Source: Anaerofilum hominis (GTDB lineage Bacteria > Bacillota > Clostridia > Oscillospirales > Ruminococcaceae). Taken from it: 64,000 bases of DNA. The stretch's first letter is position 1; every line of letters starts with the position of its first letter. The translations under genes were made by a program, and so were the position numbers. Shown piece by piece: positions 17,163 to 25,083 of this stretch. The notes below the pieces were generated by a model. The model did no database searches and was not told the DNA's origin. It saw only the letters and a list, made by a program, of their open reading frames with translations. The stretch is from contig NZ_JACONZ010000005.1 of NCBI RefSeq assembly GCF_014287275.1, positions 1 through 64,000 of the forward strand. Direction: 5' to 3'.

Positions 17163-18232
17163 GCGCCCGCCTCCCTCAAAATTTCCGCCGTTTTTTGCAA
17201 AAACGCATCCATCTCCTCATCGCTGCCGATCGAGATGCGCAGGTAGTCCCGGATCAGCGGCTCGTCCCAGCGGCGGGTCAGGACGCCGCGCGCCCGCAGG
17301 GCGGTGAAGAGCGCCTCGCCACTGATGCCCGCGGGCTTTGCAAAGACAAAATTCGCTTTGCTCTCCAGCACGGTGAAACCCAGCGCGCGCAGCGCGCCGG
17401 TCACCCTCCGGCGGGTGGCGCAGACCTTTTCCGTGCAGGCGCAAAAATAGGCCTCGTCCTCCATCGCCGCCGTCCCCGCCAGGATCGCCAGCCGGTCCAG
17501 ATTGTAGGGGTTGAAGCTGAATTTCATCTGCTGCAGATCCCCGATCAGCCCGGGGCTGCCCAGCGCGAAGCCCACCCGCATGCCCGCCAGGCTGCGGGAT
17601 TTGGAAAAGGTCTGCACGATCAGCAGGTTGTCATGCTCCCCCAGCAGCGGCACCGCGCTCTCGCCGCCGAAATCCACATAGGCCTCGTCGACCAGCACCA
17701 CGCTGTCCGGGTTGGAGCGGGCGATCTCCCCGATCGTCCGCCGCCCCAGCGCCAGGCCGGTGGGCGCGTTGGGGTTGGCGATCACCACGTTTTTGCCGCA
17801 GCCGATGTAATCCGCGGGGTCGATGGTAAAGTCCTCCCGCAGCGGCACGGCCTCGAACTCCACCCCAAACAGCCGCGCAAAGACCGGGTAAAACCCATAG
17901 CTCAGCGCCGGGAAGCGAAAGGCTTTTCCCCCGCTGCCGAAAGCCAGAAAGGCAAAGGCCAGCACCTCGTCGCTGCCGTTGCCCACAAAGACCTGCCGCC
18001 CGTCCACGCCGTACCGCCGCGCGATGGCCGCCGTCAGCGGCCGGGCGTCCGGGTCGGAGTAGAGGCGCAGTTTTTCCACCTCTTCTGCCGTGATGGCCGC
18101 CGTCACCCGCGGCGACGGCGGAAACGGGCTCTCGTTGGTGTTCAGCTTGATGTAACGCTGTCCCCCCTGCGGCTGCTCGCCCGGCACATAGGGCCGGGCG
18201 GACCTGAATCTCTCGCTCAAAAAACGGCTCAA
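17159..18232 (-). CDS. hisC: Histidinol-phosphate aminotransferase, TTG start
   Basis: 357 aa. Class I/II PLP aminotransferase converting imidazole acetol phosphate to histidinol phosphate. KLNTNESPFPPSP at the N-terminus, VFVGNGSDEVL, ANPNAPTG, VDEAYVDF and the PLP lysine in TFSKSRSLAGMRVG. No ATG fits well: the alignable part begins LSRFLSERFR, and a TTG at 18232 has GGGAGG (18241-18246) exactly 8 nt upstream. An ATG at 18262 would add 10 residues without a comparable site. Confidence 0.92.
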   Translation of the reverse strand: MSRFLSERFRSARPYVPGEQPQGGQRYIKLNTNESPFPPSPRVTAAITAEEVEKLRLYSDPDARPLTAAIARRYGVDGRQVFVGNGSDEVLAFAFLAFGSGGKAFRFPALSYGFYPVFARLFGVEFEAVPLREDFTIDPADYIGCGKNVVIANPNAPTGLALGRRTIGEIARSNPDSVVLVDEAYVDFGGESAVPLLGEHDNLLIVQTFSKSRSLAGMRVGFALGSPGLIGDLQQMKFSFNPYNLDRLAILAGTAAMEDEAYFCACTEKVCATRRRVTGALRALGFTVLESKANFVFAKPAGISGEALFTALRARGVLTRRWDEPLIRDYLRISIGSDEEMDAFLQKTAEILREAGA

Positions 18233-18409
18233 TCCCCATTCCTCCCGCTGCGCCCGGCGCATACCGCCGGGCGGCTCTTTTCCGGCCCGCAGGCCCTGAT
18301 CTTCCACAAAAAAGCTTCGCCCGGGCCGCGGCCAAAATCCCTTTCCGCAGCCGCCGCAGCCCGTGCCGGCGCGCTTCCCTTTCCGGCGCGCGGTGGCCTT
18401 TGGGGCCGC

Positions 18410-19696
18410 TCAGACCTGTTTTTCCTCAAATCGGATCGCCACGCTGCGCCCGTGGGCGGCCAGTCCCTCTCTCTGCGCAAACTCGATCACGCGGTCCGCC
18501 ACCTGCCCCAGCGCCTCGCGGCTGTAGTAGAGAAAACTGCTGCGCTTGACAAAGTCGTCCACCCCCAGGGGGCTGGAAAAACGGGCCGTGCCGCCGGTGG
18601 GCAGGGTGTGGTTCGGGCCGGCAAAATAATCGCCCAGCGCCTCCGGCACACAGCGCCCCAAAAAGATGCTCCCCGCGTTTTTCACGCTGGGCAGCAGGGC
18701 AAAGGGGTCCTCGACCGCCAGTTCCAGATGCTCGGGCGCAATGGCGTTGGCGATCTCCACCGCCTCGGCGATGGAATCCGTGAGGATGATCCTGCCGCCC
18801 GCGGCAAGGCTGGCCCGGGCGATCTCCTGCCGCGGCAGAAGCGCCGCCTGCCGCTTCAGCTCCACCGCCACCGCCTCCGCCAGCGGCCTGCTGTCGGTGA
18901 CCAGCACGGCGCTGGCCAGCCTGTCGTGCTCCGCCTGGCTGAGCAGGTCGGCGGCCACCCATGCCGGATCGCAGCCGCCGTCCGCCACCACCAGGATCTC
19001 GCTGGGCCCGGCGACCATGTCGATATCCACCAGACCAAAGACCCTGCGCTTGGCCGTGGCGACAAAGATGTTGCCCGGGCCCACGATCTTGTCCACCCGG
19101 GGCACGCTTTCGGTGCCGTAGGCCAGCGCGGCCACCGCGCCCGCGCCCCCGATCTTGAAGATGCGGTCCACCCCCGCGATCTTTGCCGCCGCCAAAATGG
19201 CCGGGTCCACGCTGCCGTCCGCCCCGGGCGGGGTGGCCATCACGATCTCTTTCACCCCGGCCAGCTTTGCCGGCACCACATCCATCAGCACCGTGCTGGG
19301 GTAACTGGCGGTGCCGCCGGGCACATATACCCCCACCCGCTCGATGGGGGTGTACCGCTGCCCCAGCACCACGCCCGGCTGCTCGGCCATCACAAAGTTC
19401 TGCCGGACCTGCTTTTCATGAAAAGCCGCGATGTTCTGCCGCGCCAGGGCCAGCGTCTCCCGGAACCGGGCGTCCACCGCCTCCCAGCCGGCCTGTAGCT
19501 CTTCCGCCGTCACCTCCAGCTCCTCCAGCCGCGCCCCGTCAAACTGCAGCGCGTATTCCCGCAGGGCCTTATCGCCGAAAAGGCGCACGTTTTCCAGTAT
19601 TTTGTCCACTGTCTGCGAGACGTCCTCCGCCTTTTCCGCATCCCGGCTGAGGATGTCTTTCAGCTCCATATCCTTTGCCGCCACGATCTCGATCAT
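18410..19696 (-). CDS. hisD: Histidinol dehydrogenase
   Basis: 428 aa zinc enzyme oxidising histidinol to histidine in two NAD-dependent steps. VGVYVPGGTASYPSTVLMDVVPAKLAGV, DKIVGPGNIFVATAKR, MVAGPSEILVVAD, LSQAEHD (zinc-binding Glu and His) and PEHLEL are all present. It overlaps hisG by 4 nt; a 177-bp spacer separates it from hisC. Confidence 0.96.
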   Translation of the reverse strand: MIEIVAAKDMELKDILSRDAEKAEDVSQTVDKILENVRLFGDKALREYALQFDGARLEELEVTAEELQAGWEAVDARFRETLALARQNIAAFHEKQVRQNFVMAEQPGVVLGQRYTPIERVGVYVPGGTASYPSTVLMDVVPAKLAGVKEIVMATPPGADGSVDPAILAAAKIAGVDRIFKIGGAGAVAALAYGTESVPRVDKIVGPGNIFVATAKRRVFGLVDIDMVAGPSEILVVADGGCDPAWVAADLLSQAEHDRLASAVLVTDSRPLAEAVAVELKRQAALLPRQEIARASLAAGGRIILTDSIAEAVEIANAIAPEHLELAVEDPFALLPSVKNAGSIFLGRCVPEALGDYFAGPNHTLPTGGTARFSSPLGVDDFVKRSSFLYYSREALGQVADRVIEFAQREGLAAHGRSVAIRFEEKQV

Positions 19697-20325
19697 CCGC
19701 CGATCACCCCGTTCAATTTTTTTGTCATCTCCGTGATGACGCCGTTTTTAAATTTAAAGGCCGATTTGTTGGCGATAAACCGCGCGCTGATCTCCATGAA
19801 CTCGGTCAGCACGGCCAGGTCGTTCTCGCGGATGGTGCTGCCGCTCTCCACGATATCCACGATCACGTCGGACAGCCCCAGCAGCGGGGCCAGCTCGATG
19901 CTGCCCCCCAGCCGGATCACCTCGATATCCCGGTTCAGCCCCGCATAATAGCGCTTTGCGATGTTTTCAAATTTGGTCGCCACCCGCAGCGTGCGGCCGG
20001 TGTCCTCCACATAGCCGCGCTTTGCCGCCACCGCCATGCGGCATCTGCCGAGGCCCAGGTCCAGCAGCTCGTAGACGTCGGGGCGCGCATCCTCCAGAAT
20101 GTCTTTGCCCACAATGCCCACATCCGCAGCGCCGTGCTCCACGTAGATGGTCACGTCCCCCGGCTTGACCAGCAGGTACCGCACCCCCGCCGCCGGGTTT
20201 TCAAACACCAGCCTGCGGTTGTCCTCATAGATGCTGCGGCAGTCATATCCCACGCGTTCCAGCAGCCGGTAGACCTGGTCGCCCAGCCGCCCCTTGGGCA
20301 GCGCGATATTCAGCAGCTCTCCCAT
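19693..20325 (-). CDS. hisG: ATP phosphoribosyltransferase, short catalytic form
   Basis: 210 aa, the short HisG lacking the C-terminal regulatory domain. It makes phosphoribosyl-ATP, the committed step. ALPKGRLG near the start, ADVGIVGKDIL and a late DIVESGSTIRENDL PRPP-binding loop are visible. Short HisG needs HisZ, encoded immediately upstream with a 16-nt overlap, for activity and histidine feedback. Confidence 0.95.
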   Translation of the reverse strand: MGELLNIALPKGRLGDQVYRLLERVGYDCRSIYEDNRRLVFENPAAGVRYLLVKPGDVTIYVEHGAADVGIVGKDILEDARPDVYELLDLGLGRCRMAVAAKRGYVEDTGRTLRVATKFENIAKRYYAGLNRDIEVIRLGGSIELAPLLGLSDVIVDIVESGSTIRENDLAVLTEFMEISARFIANKSAFKFKNGVITEMTKKLNGVIGG

Positions 20326-21467
20326 GCCGCGCAGCCCCCTTTCCCGCTCTCTTCCAGCGCGCCGTCGGCGTCCAGACGGGCCTGACGCGCCCAGCGCAGC
20401 CGGCCCGCATCCTCGTCCTGCGGCAGCGCCCGCACCCGCAGCCCCTGCCGCACTGCCGCATCCACCGCTTTTGCCAGCTGGGCGGCGCCGGTCTGGGGCC
20501 CGTAGCGGATCAGCAGGTCGATCTCCGCCGCCGGCCGTCCGCCGGGCAGCCGCGCGATCTCGGACAGATCCAGCGCAAACCCGATGCCGCCGCCCGCCTT
20601 GCCGAATTTTTTCAGGATGTTGTCGTATCTGCCGCCGGTCAGCACCGCCCGGGGCAGCCCTTTCAGATAGCCGCGCAGCAGCAGCCCGTTGTAGTACCCG
20701 GTCCCGTTCACCAGAGAAAGATCAAGCTGCTGCTTTTCCCCGCAGCCCACCGCGGAAACGGCGGCGCAGACGTCCTCCAGCTCGGCCAGCGCCCCCGCCA
20801 TCTCCGGCCCGCGGCAGAGCGCCCGCGCGCGGTCCAGCGCCTCGGGGGCCGGGCCGTAAAGCCCCGCCAGCCCGGCCAGCGCCGCGCCGTCCCGTCCGTT
20901 CAGCCCCGCTTCGGCTGCTGCGGCCTGCAGGGCGGGGCCGTTTTTCTGCCCCAGCGCCGCCAGCGCGCGGCTGCGCGGCCCATCCCGCAGCCCCAGCGCG
21001 TCCAGCAGCGCGGCGGTAAAGCGCATATGCCCGATCTCCAGCAGATAGTCGCCCCCCACCTCCGCCAGGCTCCTGGCCGCCAGCACCGCCACCTCGGCCA
21101 TGGCGCAGCGGTCCATCCTGCCGATATACTCCACCCCCATCTGGCTGATCTCCTTGAAAGTGTGGCTCTCGGCGCTGGGCCGGTAGACGTTTTCCACATA
21201 ATAAAGCTTTTCCGCCGTTGCGGGCCGCGCCGCCGCGTGGCGCACGATGCTCAGCGTCACGTCCGGCTTGAGGGCCAGCAGCCGGCCGTCCAGATCGGTA
21301 AACGCAATGACGTTTTCGCTGGGCAAAAAGCTCTTGTTGTCCATATAAAGGCTGTATTCCTCAAACTGACCCATCCGGTATTTGCGGTACCCGTACTGCT
21401 CAAACAGGCCCCGCAGCGCCAGGCTGGCCCGCTCTGCGGGGGCGAGCACGCCGGTATCACAGGACAT
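20310..21467 (-). CDS. hisZ: ATP phosphoribosyltransferase regulatory subunit
   Basis: 385 aa class II histidyl-tRNA-synthetase-like protein without tRNA charging activity. LFEQYGYRKYRMGQFEEYSLY and FTDLDGRLLALKPDVTLSIVRHAA match the catalytic-core remnants; LVNGTGYYNGLLLRGYLKGLPRAVLTGGRYDNILKKFG matches motif 3 surroundings. First gene of the his operon, with GAGGAGGGAT upstream of ATG 21467. Confidence 0.93.
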   Translation of the reverse strand: MSCDTGVLAPAERASLALRGLFEQYGYRKYRMGQFEEYSLYMDNKSFLPSENVIAFTDLDGRLLALKPDVTLSIVRHAAARPATAEKLYYVENVYRPSAESHTFKEISQMGVEYIGRMDRCAMAEVAVLAARSLAEVGGDYLLEIGHMRFTAALLDALGLRDGPRSRALAALGQKNGPALQAAAAEAGLNGRDGAALAGLAGLYGPAPEALDRARALCRGPEMAGALAELEDVCAAVSAVGCGEKQQLDLSLVNGTGYYNGLLLRGYLKGLPRAVLTGGRYDNILKKFGKAGGGIGFALDLSEIARLPGGRPAAEIDLLIRYGPQTGAAQLAKAVDAAVRQGLRVRALPQDEDAGRLRWARQARLDADGALEESGKGGCAAWESC

Positions 21468-21500
21468 GGGATCCCTCCTCGCCGTTTTTGCTTTTGCTTT

Positions 21501-21530
21501 ATTATAGTAGTGTGATAGTGTGATAAATTA
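21501..21530 (-). promoter_or_regulatory. his operon promoter with tandem octamer in the spacer
   Basis: On the minus strand a perfect -10 TATAAT (21501-21506) lies 34 bp upstream of hisZ. The region where a spacer sits is occupied by a perfect direct repeat of the octamer TAGTGTGA as read on the plus strand (21508-21515 and 21516-21523). The expected -35 (AATTTA at 21524-21529) is poor. The repeat is a candidate operator for a histidine-responsive repressor; no T-box or His-rich leader peptide was seen. Confidence 0.5.
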
Positions 21531-21827
21531 ATAAAGCAATTGTAACACACACGGCGCCGGATTTCCACCGTTTTTTTGCCGGTTTGCAGCCCCTGTGAAA
21601 AGTTTTTTTCGTGCGGAACCACAAAAGCGAGGCCCAAATGAGAAAACAGGACGGCAAAAGGACAGCGGGAGGCGCATTGCAGGGCCATCCTCCGCGCAGC
21701 CCGCACCCGGGAGGCGAGCGGCCGGGCAAGCCGGGCAGGAGGCCTGCGGGCGAAAGCGGCGCGCTTCCAAAACCAGCCGGCAGGCCCGGCGGGAAACGGC
21801 CCGCGCCCGGGCGGCAGGCGCAAAAAA

Positions 21828-21862
21828 GGGGACGGGCCGGAGGTTCTCTCCGGCCCGTCCCC
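21828..21862 (-). terminator. Terminator of the AI-2E family gene
   Basis: GGGGACGGGCCGGA (21828-21841) pairs with TCCGGCCCGTCCCC (21849-21862). On the minus strand it is followed by a six-T run (21827-21822). The rest of the 516-bp interval 21468-21983 shows no gene I can support. Confidence 0.75.
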
Positions 21863-21983
21863 GGGCAAAGCCGAAACCGGATGGACCCGGGTCCGGACAG
21901 GGAACTCTATCCGCAAAAAAACACTGTGCGGCCGCTTTTCCCCTCTGTCTGAAAAACGGCGGGCGCGGCAAACGGCTCCCATT

Positions 21984-23162
21984 TTATTTCTCTTTCCGCT
22001 CTTCCCCGGCATAGCGGTCGGCCGGCACCTCGCGCCGCAGCAGCCGGCGCTCGGTGTTCTCCCGCGCCAGCGCGTAGATCACCGAGGCGGCGGGCACCAT
22101 GATCAGCATGCCCAGCACGCCCATGGTGCTGCCGCCCAGCGTGACCGCCACCATCACCCACATGGCGGGCAGCCCGATGGAACTGCCCACCACCCGCGGG
22201 TAGATGAGGTTGCCCTCGATCTGCTGCAGCACCAGGAACAGCAGCACAAACCACAGCGCCTGGATGGGGCTGACCACCAGAATCAGGAAAGCCCCCACAA
22301 AGCAGCCGATGAACGCGCCGAACATGGGGATCAGGGCCGTAACCGCCACCAGTACCGCCACCAGCATCGCGTAGGGGAAGCGCAGCAGCGTCATGCTGAC
22401 AAAGAACATCAGCCCCAGGATCATAGCTTCCAGACACTGCCCGGTCAAAAATTTGGAAAAGGTGCGTTCGGTCATCGAGGCCACATAGATCACCCGGTCA
22501 GCCCGGGGCACCGGCAGCCAGGCGTACAGCATCCGCCGGGCCTGCACGGCCAGATGCTCTTTGCGGAACAGGATGTAGACAGCAAAGATAAAGCCCATGA
22601 AAAAATTGAACACACCGTTGAAAACAGACGTCGCAATACTAAAAGTTGACCCCAGAATAGAGGTCGCCCCGCTCTGCAAAAAGCCCATCGCCGACTCGGC
22701 GATGCTTTTCCAATCCAGCTCCAGCGACTGCACCAGATCCTGCAGCTGGGGCAGCCAGGCCTCCAGCAGTTTTGCCTGCTCCTGCACCCGCTGTAAAAAG
22801 GCGGGCATCTGTTTGCCCAGCATCGCAAAGGTCTTGCCCATCTCGGGGATGACGATGAACGAGATCAGCGCCGCGCCGCCCAGCAGCAGTGCCAGCGTCA
22901 GCGCAAAGCTGGACATGCGCGCCGCGCCCGCAGCCCGGCCGCCCCGGGCCCGCGCTTTGCGGAACAGCCCGCGCTCCAGCGCGCGCATGGGCACGTTCAG
23001 GATAAACGCGATCACCAGCCCGATCAAAAACGGGGCCAGCATGCCCACCAGCGTCCCCAGCAGCCGGAACACGATCTTGTTGTTGTTGAGGCACCAGGCA
23101 AACAGGATCAGCCCCGCTAACCCAAGGCCGGCGCGCTGTAATGTCTTTTTGTCCAATTTCAT
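21984..23162 (-). CDS. AI-2E family transporter (PerM-like membrane protein)
   Basis: 392 aa. I start at ATG 23162 because TTGGAGGG precedes it. Hydrophobic segments cluster at the N-terminus (about residues 10-75), followed by a long soluble-like helical stretch and a C-terminal set of segments around 215-365. PLIMP-like QIEGNLIYPRVVGSSIGLPAMWVMVAVTLGG is the hallmark of the family. Members export small molecules or act in Na+/H+ exchange; the substrate is not deducible. Monocistronic. Confidence 0.85.
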   Translation of the reverse strand: MKLDKKTLQRAGLGLAGLILFAWCLNNNKIVFRLLGTLVGMLAPFLIGLVIAFILNVPMRALERGLFRKARARGGRAAGAARMSSFALTLALLLGGAALISFIVIPEMGKTFAMLGKQMPAFLQRVQEQAKLLEAWLPQLQDLVQSLELDWKSIAESAMGFLQSGATSILGSTFSIATSVFNGVFNFFMGFIFAVYILFRKEHLAVQARRMLYAWLPVPRADRVIYVASMTERTFSKFLTGQCLEAMILGLMFFVSMTLLRFPYAMLVAVLVAVTALIPMFGAFIGCFVGAFLILVVSPIQALWFVLLFLVLQQIEGNLIYPRVVGSSIGLPAMWVMVAVTLGGSTMGVLGMLIMVPAASVIYALARENTERRLLRREVPADRYAGEERKEK

Positions 23163-23427
23163 TTTTCCCTCCAAGAGAGCCTGCTGGCGGTTTTGCCGCG
23201 CTGCCGCAGGCTTGTCCCCTATTTTACCGCATTTCTCCTCTATGTACAATCAGTGTCCCAGATCACAAAAAAATTTTACCCGCCCTTTCCCGGACAGCTC
23301 CTGAGGGAGGGATAAAACGCACAGCGGCTTTCGGCGCGGCAAAAAACGGCGCAGTTCCCGCACCCGGGGCAAAACGCGCCGCAGCGGAGCGGAAAACGCT
23401 TGCGGCGGAGACCGCACCGGCTGAAGA

Positions 23428-23797
23428 TTCCTTGCTGCGCCTATCGCCCAGCGGAGAGGAATCTTTCAAAGCTTGCCTGTGGCAAACTTGCGGCATCGGC
23501 CGCTGAGTTTAAGGTTCCTTGCTGCACTTATCGCCCAGCGGGAGAGAAATCTTTCAAAGTTTGCCTGTGGCAAACTTGCGGCATCGGCCGCCGGGTTTCA
23601 GGTTCCTTGCTGCGCCTATCGCCCAGCGGGAGAGAAATCTTTCAAAGTTTGCCTGTGGCAAACTTGCGGCATCGGCCGCTGAGTTTCAGGTTCCTTGCTG
23701 CGCTTATCGCCCAGCGGGAGAAAAATCTTTCAAAGTTTGCCATCGGCAAACTTGCGGCATCGGCCGCTGGACTTAAGGTTCCTTGCTGTGTTTCTCG
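23428..23797. repeat. Tandem array of four 88-bp repeats plus a partial fifth
   Basis: Units begin at about 23428, 23515, 23603, 23691 and 23779 (partial), so the period is 87-88 bp. Each full unit has a 9-bp hairpin AAGTTTGCC/GGCAAACTT with a 3-nt loop (copy 2 at 23557-23577) and a second stem GCGGC/GCCGC. Copy 4 changes the first loop from TGT to ATC while keeping the stem; copy 1 has a mismatch. Because 88 is not a multiple of three, the similar reading frames seen across the array shift frame at each unit and are not a gene. The partial fifth copy forms the 3' end of the minus-strand gene ending at 23773. Confidence 0.85.
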
Positions 23798-24369
23798 CCG
23801 ATGCGGGCCCGCAGCCGACGCGCTTCGTGAAAGAGAGCCGGGTCAAGAAACTGCCACCGCTCTTCCCGTACCAGCTCCCGCGCCAATCGGTACAGGGCGG
23901 CTGGGTCATGCGGTTCTTCGGGCAGCTTTTTCCAGAGCGGCCCCGGCACCGTAGCGGCATACCAATCCCATACCTGCGGCCCGGCCCCGCAGCAGCGCAA
24001 AACAGCAAAGCTGTTTTCCCCCTCCCTCAGCAGCGAAGCGAACAGTTCCGGGTCAAAGGGGCCGTCCCGCTGCATGCCGCTGCCCCACTCGCCATTGGCG
24101 CAATAAAAATGGGCGCTGCAATGGACACAGCTCTTGAGGTCGGCCTTTCGCGCCGCGGGGTTTTCCACACTGCGCAGGGCTGCCCAATCATTGAGGGCCA
24201 GACTGGGCCGGCGCAGCAGACCGCGCACATAAAGGCCAAGGTGAGCGGGATACTCGAATTTGCGGCGCAGCCAATCCAGCGCAGCGCCCATCTCCGGAAA
24301 GATCTGTTTTGCGCACACCTCATCACTGACGTCATAAAGCAGGGCCTGAATGGGGACTCTGATCCTCAT
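23773..24369 (-). CDS. Uncharacterised protein with CxxC pair
   Basis: 198 aa, soluble; I do not recognise a family. Start ATG 24369 is preceded by an AGAGGCG-like site; a TTG directly before it is also possible. The middle holds KSCVHCSAHFYCANGEWG (residues about 98-115), a Cys-x-x-Cys followed by another Cys, which could bind metal or be redox active. The C-terminal third is helical and charged (YRLARELVREERWQFLDPALFHEARRLRARIG). The last seven or so codons come from the partial copy of the 88-bp repeat. It is divergent from a ribbon-helix-helix gene across a palindrome-rich interval, so the two may form a regulated pair. Confidence 0.6.
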   Translation of the reverse strand: MRIRVPIQALLYDVSDEVCAKQIFPEMGAALDWLRRKFEYPAHLGLYVRGLLRRPSLALNDWAALRSVENPAARKADLKSCVHCSAHFYCANGEWGSGMQRDGPFDPELFASLLREGENSFAVLRCCGAGPQVWDWYAATVPGPLWKKLPEEPHDPAALYRLARELVREERWQFLDPALFHEARRLRARIGEKHSKEP

Positions 24370-24414
24370 CAAAACATCGCCTCTGTAAAAATTTTTGTTT
24401 TATGATTTCATTTA

Positions 24415-24523
24415 GATATCATAACGAAATAATAATATCATTTTGACTCTATATTTTCCAGCTGTATTTTTATAGGATAATGTCAGAAAGATATAAAAAT
24501 ATTAAAAAGCTATCATTATGATA
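24415..24523. promoter_or_regulatory. Divergent AT-rich control region with repeated ATATCAT boxes
   Basis: ATATCAT occurs at 24416-24422 and 24435-24441, and a perfect palindrome TATCAT-T-ATGATA at 24511-24523, 17 bp before the ATG of the RHH gene. A plus-strand promoter may be TTGACT (24443-24448), 16 bp, TATTTT (24465-24470). Arc-type RHH proteins bind short inverted or direct boxes, so these are candidate autoregulatory operators. Confidence 0.5.
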
Positions 24524-24540
24524 TTAAATGGGGTCATCCT

Positions 24541-24738
24541 ATGGGGAACATCAAAAACGACAAAATTCAAACCACACTGCGGCTCAATGCGGCGGTCTAT
24601 GCCAAAATGGTCTATATTTCCAAGGTTTCCCGCCGGTCTTTTACCGGGCAGGTAGAGCTGCTGTGCGCTGCCTGCATCAAAAAATTTGAGGCGGAAAACG
24701 GGCCGATCCCCGAAAGTGAAACGCAATCGGAACCATAA
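24541..24738 (+). CDS. Small ribbon-helix-helix (Arc/CopG-like) DNA-binding protein
   Basis: 65 aa. KIQTTLRLNAAVYAKMVYISKVSRRSFTGQVELLCAACIKKFEAENG fits the Arc/MetJ fold: an N-terminal beta strand with alternating residues (TTLRL), helix A (NAAVYAKMVYISKVS) and helix B (SFTGQVELLCAACIKKFEAE). Ribosome binding site is weak (GGGGTC). Such proteins act as dimeric repressors or antitoxins. The divergent neighbour and the repeated boxes between them suggest local regulation. No adjacent RelE/HicA-like toxin is visible. Confidence 0.7.
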   Translation: MGNIKNDKIQTTLRLNAAVYAKMVYISKVSRRSFTGQVELLCAACIKKFEAENGPIPESETQSEP

Positions 24739-24768
24739 AGTTTTAAAAACCTCTTTAAGATTCTCCAG

Positions 24769-24797
24769 GCTTCCCCACAAAATGGGGAAGCTTTTTT
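24769..24797 (+). terminator. Terminator of the RHH gene
   Basis: GCTTCCCC (24769-24776) pairs with GGGGAAGC (24784-24791), followed by a T-run. Confidence 0.85.
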
Positions 24798-25028
24798 CGT
24801 CATGAAGAGACCGGGTCTGGGGCGCAGGAGGCGCAGCGGCCATGCACGGGAGCAAAAAAGTATTTTCTTCTGGAAACAGCGTCCCCGGCAGCCGTCTTTG
24901 CAGAGCACTTTCTAAGATTCCACAGAAATCTTTCCCCGCCCCTTTCGCCCGCGCTGCGGCGAGGACCCTTCGCTGCACCGGCGGCAAAACGTGCCGCGCC
25001 GCACCGCAGATCTTTTTTGCAAAACCGC

Positions 25029-25059
25029 TTGACCTTGACGCTGCGTCATCCCTTATGCT
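25029..25059 (+). promoter_or_regulatory. MerR-type promoter with 19-bp spacer and dyad
   Basis: TTGACC (25029-25034) and TATGCT (25054-25059) are 19 bp apart, the overlong spacing typical of MerR-activated promoters. The spacer contains the inverted repeat TGACGC-T-GCGTCA (25036-25048). The controlled gene is the merR gene itself, indicating autoactivation. Upstream 24798-25028 shows no gene. Confidence 0.65.
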
Positions 25060-25083
25060 AAGGTCATGGAGGGAGGGACCGCC

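Noticed and set aside
23428..23797. CRISPR array
   Set aside because: Units are contiguous 88-bp repeats without unique spacers, and no cas genes are present.
23400..23954. Overlapping plus-strand reading frames with a repeated peptide across the 88-bp array
   Set aside because: The unit length is not a multiple of three, so the same peptide appears in all three frames; no ribosome binding site. An effect of the repeat.
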